From Drechslerella dactyloides (taxonomy: Eukaryota; Ascomycota; Orbiliomycetes; Orbiliales; Orbiliaceae): a stretch of DNA of 64,000 nucleotides. A model generated the notes under the pieces. That model searched no databases. It saw only the letters and a list, made by a program, of their open reading frames with translations, and was not told the DNA's origin. Position numbers and translations under genes: made by a program. Of the stretch, positions 12,562 to 24,478 are shown one piece after another (the first letter of the stretch is position 1; the number at the start of each line of letters is the position of its first letter). The stretch spans positions 744,001 to 808,000 of the forward strand of contig JAGTWJ010000007.1 in NCBI GenBank assembly GCA_020064725.1, read 5' to 3'.

Positions 12562-15432
12562 TATAGTATTTTTAATTAAAGCAGTCTTCTAAATATTGTT
12601 CCTATTTTTCAAATATTCCAAAAATTAAAATATAAATAATATAAAATATATATAATAGTTTATTAGACTTATTATTAATAATATATTCTATTCTTTTAAA
12701 ATTATAATCTTTGTTTATTTGTTTTTCATATATCTTTTTATAGTTTTAATATATCTATATAAATTCTTTAATTTAGGCTATAGTATATTTATTTATTTAT
12801 TATATTTTTAAGATTTTTTTCCATTCTCTTTGCTTAATATTATTATAGATATATTTATAGTATTTAAATTATATCTTAAAATATCTAATACAATAAATAT
12901 ATTTAAAAGTATCAAAAGTTTTTTATGGTAGTTTTTTTTTAATATAATCTAAATATAGAAAACAATAATATTAATACACTTATTTATTATGATAATTATT
13001 ATAAAAAATTAAAATATTTATATAGTTATATATTAATATTATTTTATTAATAAAGCTAATATCTTTATTTAATATATAAAAGATATTTTATACTATTAAA
13101 AAGTTATTTTCTATTTTTAGAATTATACTATAGTAGATTTTCATTATTTTCAATTTATAGTTAATATACTTCTTATTAATCAGCAAAAGATTATCTATAT
13201 TCTTAAGTTATATATTAATAAATAGTTTTCTAATATAGTTGATATATATTTCATCATTTTTCTATAGTATTTTATTATTTAATGATGTTTATTTCTTTGG
13301 CTTATCTATATTTCTAATAGATATTGGTTTTTAATATTCTATATATTATTTTTTCTTTAATTAAGATAATAAATCTATATATTATATAATTTTATTATTT
13401 ATATAATTAGATATATTGTTAAAAGAAGATTACCTATAAGATAATTTTTCTAGTATTTTTATTAATAATTTTGAATTTCTATTTTTATTTTATATAATAT
13501 TCTCTATAATATATTTTAGAATTTCCAGAGATTAATTCTTATTATAATTAATTAAATTATTTTAAAAATATAATAAAAATAAATAATATTTAGATTACTT
13601 TTATAAAAATTCCTTTATTATTTTAGTATTTTTTTTATAAATATCTGTTTAAGTTTCTTTTATATATTAAATAAGATTTTGATATAAAATTATTTTATAA
13701 TTAATTAAGTTTATTTTTTTTTAGTTTTATATTTTTAAATAAGATAGGGTTTTGTTTAATAATTATATTGATTTTTTAAGTAATATTTTGGTATTAGATA
13801 GATCTGGTTTTAAGGTATATATATTTTTAAATTTTATTTATAGTTATTTTAAAGTTTTTTAAGGTAAATAATTATTTTATTATCTTAAATTTTTATTCTT
13901 ACTAAAAATATTTTTGGAAATTCCTTTTTCTTTTATTTTTAAGATAATTTTTTTTAATATGTTTTGTTTTATTGTATTAATAATAGAGGGATATATTAGA
14001 TTTTTTGGGTTTTTAATATTAAATTATATTAAGGTTTATAGATTCTAACTTATATATTTTATTTAGTTTTCAAAAAGATTTTCTGACTTTAGTTTAATTT
14101 TGCTAAAGTTTTTTAATATATTTATTAGGATTATATTTGTTTGGGTTATAATATAGTTTCTTTTAATAGATATTTTTCTAAAAATAGTAGAGTATATTAT
14201 TAAGTTTGATTATTATGGTTTATATATTATAATATTTTATATTTTTGTTGATGAGTTTTTATTTAATGATTTCTATCTTTAAATTAAATTTAAATTCTTT
14301 TCTAGCTTTATAAAATAAGGCTTTATTGTTATAGTTAGTAAGGGATATATATTGGTTGAATTATTAGAAAAAAGTTTATATAGATCTAGTTTGTTTAAAT
14401 TGGTTAAGTTTTTTAAAAGTTTTTTTAGTTTTGTTTTTATATCTATATTTTTTTTTAAAATATTTTATGAATTTATGAAAATTATTAAAAACTTTTGTAA
14501 TTTTTAGAATTTTAGTTTTATAGTTTTTTTTTACTATTTTATTATATATTTATCTATATAATAGGTAAATATTGAGGGTATTTTTTTTAAGATATATCTT
14601 TATAAAAAAGATCTTATATTAATCTGTAAAAAATTATTTAAGATAAAAAAAGAAATAATTATTAAGTTGATTGAGAAATTAATTAAGTTTTTTAGGTTAT
14701 TTTTTATATTTAATTAAGTTTTCTATTTTTAGTGTTTTATTAAATATTACTATGAAAATAGCTAAGTTTTTTATTTTTAGATTCTTGATCTACTGGTTTA
14801 TATAAATCTAGATATAGTAAGTAGTAAAGATTTTTAAATAATAATATTATTTATTTAAATATTAACTAGGATTTTTATATATTTTATTATTTTTTTAAAA
14901 TTTCTTAATATAATTGTTTTAATATTGTTAATTATTGCTAAGATTATTTATATATATTATTAGTATATTGTAATGGTTTCTTATTATACTATTTTAAAGC
15001 TTTATTCTAGTTTTTGTTTAATATTGTTTTTTAATATAGTATTATTTATTTTTTTTAAGATTTGTGTTCTAATATCTACTATCAATTTATTTTAGTGTTT
15101 TTGTAGACTATTTATATATTTATTAATTAATTTAAAAAAATTAAGTTTTATACTATTATTTCTTTATATATATAGTACTATTTAAATTATTATTATAATT
15201 ATTCTTTATTTATATATTCCTAAGATATAAAAATTATTAATAAATCTTTTATACTTATTATTTTTATTATTTAATACTAATTTAAAGTTACTATTATTTA
15301 TAAAATATTCTTATAATTCTATACTATAAAATTCTATTTTATTTTTATATATTAGAAAAAACTTATAAATTATATTAAAGATTATTATATATTTATTATT
15401 TCTCCTTATCTATTAAGAGTGATTAGTTAAAG
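12562..15432 (-). mobile_element. Internal 5' half of gypsy copy Q (minus strand, RIP-degraded)
   Basis: Read on the minus strand from 15,432 this matches copy C from 59,702 to about 62,575 at almost the same length (2,871 versus about 2,870 bp), so it is the leader and gag-type region without insertions. It is T/G-rich on the plus strand, meaning that C-to-T changes dominated on this strand. No open frame survives. It ends abruptly at the foldback element; the pol half of Q is absent. Confidence 0.78.
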
Positions 15433-18018
15433 TATTATATTTTAACCCAAAACTAGATCAAATATATTTTATTTTAAAATTTTTAATTTTCAATTATTAT
15501 TGTATGGGTTCTTAATAATAAAAGATAAATATATATTAAGTACAATAATAATTATTAAAATAAAGTATATAATAATAATAATAAATAAATTAGTTATTAA
15601 AATACTATAATTTTAGGTATTGATTGATAATTTCCAAAAAAAAAACTATTAATTTTAAGGTAAAGTATACTAATTATATATAACGTCAATGATAAGTGAA
15701 CGGATCAGACAAGTAAGCAGATCACCTTACTATACCTACATATCCATCATTTCTCTTATATTTTATACCTCCACAACTACTGCAATACCTGCCTTTATGA
15801 CTGAATTTAGAATTCTTTTAACTATTGAAGTTATGAAAAAAAACTAAGAATTAAATATTTGAACTATTGTTAAGTATTATAATGTTTTTATATTATCTTA
15901 GTCTACTAATATAATAGTTATTTTTTATAATATGACAATATTTTTAAATTATGAAATCTTATAAAATTAAAAAAGAATATTATTATTTAATATATACTTA
16001 AGTTATATATATAGTCTTTTTATTTTAGACTAAGTAGTATAGAAGATATAACCAACTAATTACTGTTGGTATATAGCAATAATAGTACACAATATATTAA
16101 TAAAAAATAGACTAATAACTTTATTAAATATTATTTAGAACTATAGATATATCTATCTAAAAAATATAACTACTAGTAAATAAAATACAAAAATCTTATA
16201 TTTATTAATAAATAGTTTTAGCTAATAAAGGCTGTAAAGATTAAGTATAATATTATGAATAATAATATCTATAACTTCAATAAGACTAGCTTTATAATAG
16301 ATATAATATCTACAATTATTATTATTATAAATATTAAAATATATAATAAAACTAAACTAACACAGCCTAGGAATCACAAATAAATAACAATTATCTAAGA
16401 AATAAATATAAAAAATTAGATAATACCACTATTTATTATCTTCACTAAATAATACTACTTAGCTAGCTAGTATATAATAACAAAACTATCAACAGATTAG
16501 ATTATTATACTTTCTAATAACAACTAGACAATAAATAAATTCACTCTACAATAACTAAAATATTTTAATAAATTTACAATATAATACTACATTTTAAACT
16601 ACTAACTATTAATCTTAGATAATCACAAAAGCTACTATTCTATTGCTTTTAAACTATATTACTAAAAGTATAAGATTATTATAATTTATATATTATTATA
16701 TTTATTATATATCTTCCAGCCACTAGATATTAGCTGCTTTAAGCTATTAAAACAGACATATAATTATAAAATAAAAAGTTTAATATACATATATATTAAC
16801 TATATTTTTAAATTAGAGTTTTTTACTAGATTCTATAAAATATTTACTACTATAATAATATTTAAAAATATATATAATAGCTTTACTAGAACTAATATTA
16901 TATCTTATAACTTTAATAAAATTTTATCAAAGTTAAATATACAATTACTAGTAGTTATTCTAGTAAATTCATATCTAGATATTATAAATATAGTAGCTAC
17001 TTAGACTACAAAAACACTATTAAATCCATTAAAAGTTAGTCTATAAATAGGCTTAATTAAAAATTAGATTATCTAATACTAGAATAGTTTTCTTATATTA
17101 CTGCTAGTAGCTGTAGATTAGCTGTCTAAAAGGATATAGACTATAATATATTAATTGACACTTATATATATAGAGAATATAATATTATATTCTGCTAATA
17201 AAATATTAAATAAATAGTGGTGGATAAAAAGATAGTATATATAATATAAAGATATGCTCACCATACATTAAACAAATAATATATTAAATTAAAATATTAT
17301 AAATAAATAATATAAATAGATAGAGTTAAAAAACTATTAGGATAATATATAGTTAAAAAGAAGCTTTAAAAAAGTATTACACTATAATTAATACAATAAA
17401 ACTAGGTATAATATTTAAATATATTAAAAAATATCTTAAATATATAAATAAATTATTTAGTATATATCTAGTCCAAAGCTATAGTATTGTAGTAATAAAA
17501 TCAGTATTTTTGTTAAGATGGGGTGGTGAGGTGATCTGCTCGCTTGTCTGATCCGTTTGCTTATCATTGATGTTATAATATTTTAATATATAAAATAATA
17601 AAGATATATTAATATATTATTTAAATAACTTAATATTTATTTTGCTTAGTATTTAATTAAATATTAAGTATTTTAAATATTAAATATTTATATAATTATA
17701 AGTTATTATAGTAGCTTCTATTTAAAAAAAAATATTATAATAATAATATTCTTTTATAATAATATTTTTTTATATAATTTAAGATTTTATATAATTATAT
17801 TATATTATTTATATAATTCTACTATTTATATAGTAGAATATATTATATAGATTAATAATCTATATAAAACAAATCTACATAGTTATATATTTTATATAGG
17901 AGTTTATTTTATATAATATATAGATATACTATTACTTTATGTACTATATGGACTAGATATTTGTATAAAGATCTGGTCTATACAGGATATTCGGGTGTTG
18001 CGCTGTTATCCCATAACA
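15433..18018 (-). repeat. LTR of gypsy copy Q, split by a pogo element
   Basis: Read on the minus strand the LTR starts at 18,018 with TGTTATGGGATAACAGCGC and ends near 15,433. Removing the 1,891-bp pogo insertion and one TA leaves about 693 bp, close to the 700-bp LTR at 59,002 and longer than the 613- and 628-bp LTRs of copies A and B. Its start abuts plus-oriented copy B sequence, so Q inserted into B; CTTTG at 18,019-18,023 would be one side of the target duplication. Confidence 0.82.
15683..17573 (+). mobile_element. Fot1/pogo-like transposon, 1,891 bp, inserted in LTR Q, dead
   Basis: TA flanks at 15,681-15,682 and 17,574-17,575. Left TIR ACGTCAATGATAAGTGAACG; the right TIR is its complement with a few transitions. 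The tandem motif is AAGTGAACGGATC / AAGTAAGCAGATC, so its target-binding words differ from those of the element at 6,212 but match the element at 24,479. The transposase start is recognisable near 15,790 on the plus strand; the frame is closed by many TAA/TAG codons. Confidence 0.9.
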
Positions 18019-18878
18019 CTTTGTAAATAAGATAATATTAATATTTAGTTATATAGGTATTTTAACCTATATAATAACTATTATAATAAATAAGTATATT
18101 AATATTAGTATTTTCTATATCTTAATTATATTAAAGAATAATTATTTAGAGAAACCTTTAGTATTTTTAAATATACTTACTATATTAGATATTTTAAGAT
18201 ATGGGAAGAATATTGTGTATATTATTACAATAATACTAAAATAAGAGAGTAGAAAAAGATTATTTAAATGAAGTAAGCTCGAAAAAAAATACTAAATAGA
18301 ATCAAAGGCCTAATAAAGGAATGTAAAAAGAACCTAATAACTTATAGATCTAATAACTCTAATCTGAATAATGATTTAAACTTAGATAATAGTTTTATTG
18401 AAATGGAATATACAATAGATAGTGAACCAGGAGAACTACCTTATGTATCATACCTAATATATATTAAAATCTTTAGTATATATAAAAAATAAAAAGAATA
18501 TTCTAATACCTGCTTTTATTAAAAATATAAGAGAAAAATATTAGAAATAAAAACTAGATATTTTTATAAAAATTATATATATTATTTTATAGAATATAAT
18601 AAAAGATAATAATATTACTATATTTATTTAATAAGAAAAGGAAAAATTTATTATTTAAAATATTTTTATAAATTTAATATTTTAAAGATTTATAAAAAAT
18701 ATATTTAATAATATAATTTAAAAAATTAAGAATATTTTAGAATTACTAAAAATATACTAAAATAAGAAATCTTAATTTTTATAAAAAACTTACTTTTATC
18801 TTATTTATATTTAGAAAATCTATAAAAATCTTAATTAATAGTAGAGTAGAAGAAAGCTATATTTTTACTATAATAATA

Positions 18879-19948
18879 ACGTATTCCACAAGCGAGCGAA
18901 CATCCCAAGCGAGCGAACACCCCCCCAGCCCACCAAAAACCTTTTTATTAATATATTAATAAATATTTATTATAAAATTATAGAAAAATTACTTCTTTAA
19001 ATAATAGTTTAAAATAATCTAGTTAGTATTTTTTTTTATTTTTTAATATTAATATTAAATTAATAATAATTATTTTAAATATTGTTAAAAACAACACATT
19101 TTTTTATTGTTTGACTCTAAATATCTAAATAATTTACGAACGAAAATCTTTAAAAATTAAAAATCTAATAAATAATGATATAATCTAGGCCTGTTTAAAG
19201 CTACTATTTATAATAATAAAAATTAAGTTCTAGAAACTCTGCTAAAGTTGGCACAACACACTAACTATTTTTTTAAAATAATTATACATAAATATAATTA
19301 AAAAAATTAAAAAAATAAATTTAAATTTAATATATTAAAACTTTTTTATTTTTATTTTTTTAATTTTTTTTTATATTATATAATTTAATATCAATACTTT
19401 TAATTTTTATAATAAAATTTTATAAAAAATTGAATTTTTATTAAAAAAATTTAAAAAAAATTATAAAATAAAATATTAATTTACTTTAATTTAAAAAAAA
19501 ATTTTAGGATTTTTTTTATTATTTTTTATATATAATTATAATAAAAAATAGCTAGTGTGTAGTCAGTGTGTTGTGCTAACTTTAGCAAAATCTATAAATT
19601 TTAATTTTTAATATAATAGATAGAGGTTTTGTACAGGCCTAGATTATATATTTATTTAATAGATTTCTTATTTTTAAAGATTTTTATTTATATATAATAA
19701 AGATATTTACTGGCAAACACTTAAGATTATATGCTGTTTTTTAAAAATTTTAAATTAATTATTATTAATTTACTTTTATATTTAAAAAATGTAAAAAAAT
19801 ATAATGAATTGATTTTAATTTATATTAGTTGAAAGATATTTTTTTTATAATTTTTTAAGAGATATTAATTAGAATATTAATAAAAAGGTTTTGGTGGGGT
19901 GTTGGGGTGTTCGCTCACTTGGGGTGTTCGCTCGCTTGTGGAATACGT
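18879..19948. mobile_element. Foldback element copy 2, 1,070 bp
   Basis: Nearly identical to the copy at 11,490 (a 2-bp length difference and a handful of substitutions). It sits at a simple TA insertion site in gypsy copy B; the empty site is visible in copy C near 62,930. The same end-to-end palindrome is present, including the GTTGGCACAACACACT / GTGTGTTGTGCTAAC inner pair. No open reading frame. The two copies agree far better with each other than the surrounding retroelement copies do, so they probably moved or were homogenised after most RIP here. Confidence 0.9.
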
Positions 19949-20589
19949 TATAAAAATATTAATTTAAAATATAATAAAAATCTAATATTTATTAAGTCAC
20001 CATTTTTTTATATTAGATTTTAGGAAAAGTTACCTAAGAAACAACTTTTAAAATATTTATAAATAAATATTTAGAAGAATATATTATTAATATCTTAAAT
20101 CTTTTAAAAGATATTCTATTAATTTTTGGATTTTTATAACTAACAAAACATAATCCTAGTATTAATTAAAGAAAAGAAAAAATTATTTTTAATAATTATA
20201 ATTACTAAAAAATTACTAAAATATAGTTAATTAATAAGAATATTTTAAAAAAAATTTATTTAAGATTTACAATATACTTATTTAAAAAAGAAATCTAAAA
20301 TAAACATAAATATAAACCAAATATTTTATAATAAATATAAATTTAAATTAGAAAATTACATATTATATCTAAAAAAAAAAATATCCTTTTATAGATATTT
20401 AAAAAAAGAAGAAATATTTTTTAATTTATATTAAAAAGATAAATCCTATTAAAAATCAATTTATTTAAATATTTAATATTTTTATAAGAAGAAATATAAT
20501 TTTAATTTATATTAATATATAGATATACTAACCAAAAAACAGTAATATTCTATAAATATATTAAAAAAAATCTTAAAACAAAATATATA

Positions 20590-22481
20590 ACATCAATGAT
20601 AAGCAGCCGGCACAGACAAGCAAGTAGCACAGTTTCTTACTTTATTTTAATAAAAAATCTAGTTATATTATTATTATTAAATAATTTCCTATCTTAGAAA
20701 TAAGAAACTATTTATTTAGATTTTGAAGATGTTTGTTGGTAAATTTAAATATTATATTTGGTCTTATTATAATTATTATAATAATATATATATATAATAC
20801 TATTTTTTAATTAAAAAATATACTAATATTTTAAAAAAACTAACTATCTAATCATTTTATTTATAATATTATTATCTAAGATTTTATTAACTTAATATAT
20901 AATTAATATATCCTTATATTATATATATTATTTTTTAATTATTAATATTTATTTAGTAGTTTATTTATAAAATAAAATATTATATTCTTTATATATATAA
21001 ACATTATTTAGTATATTATTATCTATATCTCTTTAAATAATTAATCCATAACTACTAATAATAATATAAAAAAACTATTCTAATATTAAATAATCTAATT
21101 TTTAATTAAACCTACTTATAAATTAATCTTTAATAAATTTAATAGTATTTTTATAATCTAAATAGCTACTATATTCATAATATTTAGATATAAATTTACT
21201 AAAATAACTACTAATAACTATATATCTAGTTTTAATAAAACTTTATTAAAATTATAAAATATAATACTAGCTCTAGCAAAGCTACTATATATATTTTTAA
21301 ATATTATTATAATAGTAAATATCTTATAAAATCTAGAAAAAAACTCTAGTTTAAAGATATAATTAATATATATATATATATTAAAGTTTCTATCTTATAA
21401 CTATATATTTATTTTAATAGCCCAAAGTAATCAATATTTAATAGTTAAAAAATATATAAAAAATATAATAATATACAAATAATAATAATCTTTTGTTTTT
21501 AATAATATAACTTAAAGATTACTAAATAGTAATTTTTATAATTATTTAGAACTAATAGCTAATAGTCTAAAAAGCAATATTATATTATAAATTTATTAAA
21601 ATATTTTAGTTATTTAAGAATTAGTTTATTTATTATCTAGTTATTATTAAAGAATATGACTATCTAATCTTTTAATAAACTAATTCCTATATATTAACTC
21701 ATTAAATAGTACTTTCTAATAAAAATAATAAATAATAACATTACATATTTTTCTATATTTATCTCCTAGATAATTATTGCCTATTTATAGCTCCCAGACT
21801 ACACAAGCTTTGCTTTATTATATATTTCAACACCTATTACTATGGTGGTTGTAGATATTATATTTATTATAAAATTAATTTTATTAAAATTATAGATATT
21901 ATTATTTATAATACTATACTTAGCCTTTATTGCCTTTATTAACTAAAACTACTTGTTTATAAGTATCAGATCTTCATATTTTATTTACTAATAATCATAC
22001 TTCTTAAAAAAACATATTTATAACTCTAGGTGGTGTTTAATAAAGTTGTTAGCTTATCTTTTATTGATATATTAAATATTATTACCATCATATATTAATA
22101 ATAGCTAATTAATTATATTTTCTATATTAAACAACCTAAGATAAAAAGACCACACAAATAACTTAAATATATATTAAATAATAATATCTTTTTTTAATTA
22201 TATAAGATTCTATAACTTTAAAATACTTTTATTATATAAAAGGCAGCTACTATAACAATATATTAAGATTCTATATAAAATATTATATAATTTAACAACT
22301 ACCCAAATATTTAAAATTTCATCTTTTTTTAATATTTCAATAGCTAAAATAATATAGAATTCAGCTATAGTAGTAGCTATTATTATAATTATAATAATAT
22401 ATAATATTAAAAGTAGCTTATCAAAGATACCTTAAAAAGTGTGCCAGTCATTTGTCTGTGCCGGCCGCTTATCATTGACGT
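20590..22481 (-). mobile_element. Fot1/pogo-like transposon, 1,892 bp, minus orientation, dead
   Basis: TA flanks at 20,588-20,589 and 22,482-22,483. Read on the minus strand the TIR is ACGTCAATGATAAGCGGCCG, with the tandem words AAGCGGCCGGCACA and a mutated AAGCAACYAGCACA, as in the element at 51,661. The minus-strand transposase start lies near 22,390 and is followed by stop-ridden AT-rich sequence. It separates the 5' part of gypsy copy B from the start of its reverse transcriptase. Confidence 0.88.
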
Positions 22482-22483
22482 TA

Positions 22484-23716
22484 TAATTTTTTAATTTATT
22501 AACAGAACACCCCATCTTATTTATAAAAAAAAAAAATTTAGATAAACTATAAATCTATATCAATTATTGAATTCTTAATATAATAACTATTAAAAATAAA
22601 GGATTCTTATCTTTTATTAGTAAATCTTTTAACAAAATATTAAATACTATAATTTATATAAAATTTAATCTTACTAATATATATTATAATATTAGAATTA
22701 ATTCTAAAGAAAAATAGAAAATTGTTTTTAAAACCAGATATAAATTATTTAAATATTTAATTATATTTTTTAAATTAACTAATATATTTGTAATTTTTTA
22801 AATATTTATAAATCATATTTTATAAAAATATATTAATAATATATATATAATATATTTAAATAATATTTTTATTTATAATACAAACCCCAGTAAATATTAA
22901 AAATATATTAATTAAATCTTTGAAACTTTAAATTAATATAAATTTAAGATTAAACTAAAGAAATTTAAATTTAAAATTATTAAAATTAAATTTCTAGAAA
23001 TTATTATAATTCTATATAATATATAAATAAATTTAAAAAAAATATAAATTATACAAGATTGGCTAATATTAAAAATATTTAAAAAAATATAAATGTTTTT
23101 AAAATTATATAATTATTATTAATGATTTATTTAAAAATATAGCTATTTGGCTCTTATTCTTTTAAAATTAATAAAAAAAGATATATAATTCAAAATAACT
23201 AAGGAAAAAATTAAGGCCTTTTAAATCTTAAAGGATGCCTTTATTTTAATATTAATTCTTAAATTTTATAACCTAAAATTATTAGTATGAATAGAAGCTG
23301 ATATTTCTATAATAGCCTTAAAAACCTACTTACTATAAAAATAATCTAATCAAAAATAGTACCTTATTACTTATTTATCACATAAATTTAACACCATAAA
23401 AATTAAATATTTAATATATAATAAAAAACTTATAATTATTTTATATACTTATAAAAAATAAAGAGTCTACTTATAAACTATAAAATTATTTAAAATATTT
23501 TTAGATTATAAAAATCTTATATATTTTTTAATAATAAAAGAACTTAGCAGACACCAAATCCAATAATAAGAAATATTTAATAAATATAATATAAAAATTA
23601 TTTATTTTAAAAAAAAAGAAAATATTAAAATTAATATTATTAACCAACAATTTAATCTAATAGAAAATATTTTTATAAACAAAAAAATAATCTTAGAATA
23701 ATAAAGAAATATTATT
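22484..23716 (+). pseudogene. Ty3/gypsy reverse transcriptase-RNase H relic (copy B)
   Basis: Read through stops, the plus strand follows the gypsy pol order. Near 22,505 is a PxLFxKKK block. Near 22,860 is the catalytic box, now FNNIFIYNT in place of YLDDILIYS: both catalytic Asp are read as Asn, a G-to-A change. Around 22,960 comes the KFxFxxxxxxFLE block, then RNase H with YLITYLSHKFN (about 23,363), NKKLIIILYTYKK (about 23,425) and the DYKNLIYFLIIKELSRHQ box (about 23,510-23,563), the usual DHKNLxYF..KxLxRRQ. Non-functional. Confidence 0.82.
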
Positions 23717-23829
23717 TGTTACGTAGCGCAACGGCATAACGCCTACGTCACAGACAGCAAAAGTATCGCATATGAAATCTCGGTGATTTCATTGCCGTTG
23801 CCCTATATATAGCTGTTATACACATAACA
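23717..23829 (-). repeat. 3' LTR of the mini-LTR retroelement
   Basis: 113 bp, base-for-base identical to 24,123-24,235. Read on the minus strand it starts TGTTATGTGTATAACAGC and ends GCGCTACGTAACA. Confidence 0.93.
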
Positions 23830-23832
23830 CTA

Positions 23833-23843
23833 TCTTCCCCTCC
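23833..23843 (-). promoter_or_regulatory. Polypurine tract of the mini-LTR retroelement
   Basis: On the minus strand GGAGGGGAAGA lies three bases before the 3' LTR, the position where plus-strand DNA synthesis is primed in LTR retroelements. Confidence 0.75.
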
Positions 23844-24110
23844 AAAGGAACCAACTTCGAGGGTTTACAGCCCCCTTCTCCATTCCAGGAGAAGTGGCGA
23901 AATATAAGGCATTGCGCGCCAAACAGCCATGCCAGTGAGAACGCGGCAGCGGGCGGTTTCGCCAGAGAGGTTTTGCGAACGACGGCCTCCAAGCGGGCAC
24001 GTGTGTAGACAACACACGCGGCTGGCACTGGCCTGCACCTACACCAAACAATAGGCGTCCACTGCGTCACAAAGTGCGTACAGCGGGAATCGAACGCATG
24101 TCCTCCAGGT

Positions 24111-24121
24111 GAGATTTCATA
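24111..24121 (-). promoter_or_regulatory. Predicted self-priming primer-binding site
   Basis: On the minus strand TATGAAATCTC, one base downstream of the 5' LTR. It is the exact complement of GAGATTTCATA inside the same LTR (24,177-24,187), which starts about 30 bp after the TATA box and so would be the RNA 5' end. This is the arrangement described for Tf1/sushi elements, where the first 11 nt of the transcript prime reverse transcription. No tRNA 3'-end complement (TGG...) is present. Confidence 0.72.
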
Positions 24122-24122
24122 G

Positions 24123-24235
24123 TGTTACGTAGCGCAACGGCATAACGCCTACGTCACAGACAGCAAAAGTATCGCATATGAAATCTCGGTGATTTCATTG
24201 CCGTTGCCCTATATATAGCTGTTATACACATAACA
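24123..24235 (-). repeat. 5' LTR of the mini-LTR retroelement, with TATA box
   Basis: Identical to the 3' LTR. On the minus strand a TATATAT box (24,210-24,216) lies 20 bp inside the LTR; the predicted transcript start (24,187) follows at the usual distance. The tips TGTTATG...ATAACAGC and GTAACA resemble those of the large gypsy LTRs. Confidence 0.9.
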
Positions 24236-24478
24236 TTATTATTATTAATAAAGAATTTAATTTTATTATTTATAAAATAAAATTTAAAATAGCTATAAAA
24301 CTAAAAGAAAACTATTAAAAAAATATAATAATAAAAAAAATATTTTAAAATTTTAAAAAAATTATTATATTCTTTATTTTAGAAGATGGATATATTCTTT
24401 TTAAAAATTTCTTCTATATTTTAAACAAAAAATTATAATTTAAAATCTTGTAATTATATTATAATATATCTATATATA

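Larger units (their letters stand above)
23717..24235 (-). mobile_element. Mini-LTR retroelement (TRIM-like) with self-priming signals, 519 bp
   Basis: Two identical 113-bp LTRs enclose 293 bp, with the 5-bp target duplication TTATT at 23,712-23,716 and 24,236-24,240. Polarity is minus: a purine run GGAGGGGAAGA (23,833-23,843) precedes the 3' LTR, and TATGAAATCTC lies one base inside the 5' LTR. Base composition is normal, in strong contrast to the AT-rich gypsy copy B it sits in, so it arrived after RIP or is too short to be a RIP target. No gag or pol is present; an 84-codon sense frame (24,070-23,816) that runs into the 3' LTR has no recognised similarity. Movement must depend on another retroelement. 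Confidence 0.9.

Noticed and set aside
23816..24070. 84-codon minus-strand frame as a host gene
   Set aside because: It lies inside the mini-LTR element and ends in its 3' LTR. It is on the sense strand, so it could be transcribed, but it has no family similarity and should not be called a gene without other copies.
24078..24118. tRNA-like sequence (GCGTTCGATTCCCGC on the minus strand, resembling a B box)
   Set aside because: The T-stem does not pair properly and no acceptor, D or anticodon arms can be built. It may be a tRNA-derived scrap or chance.
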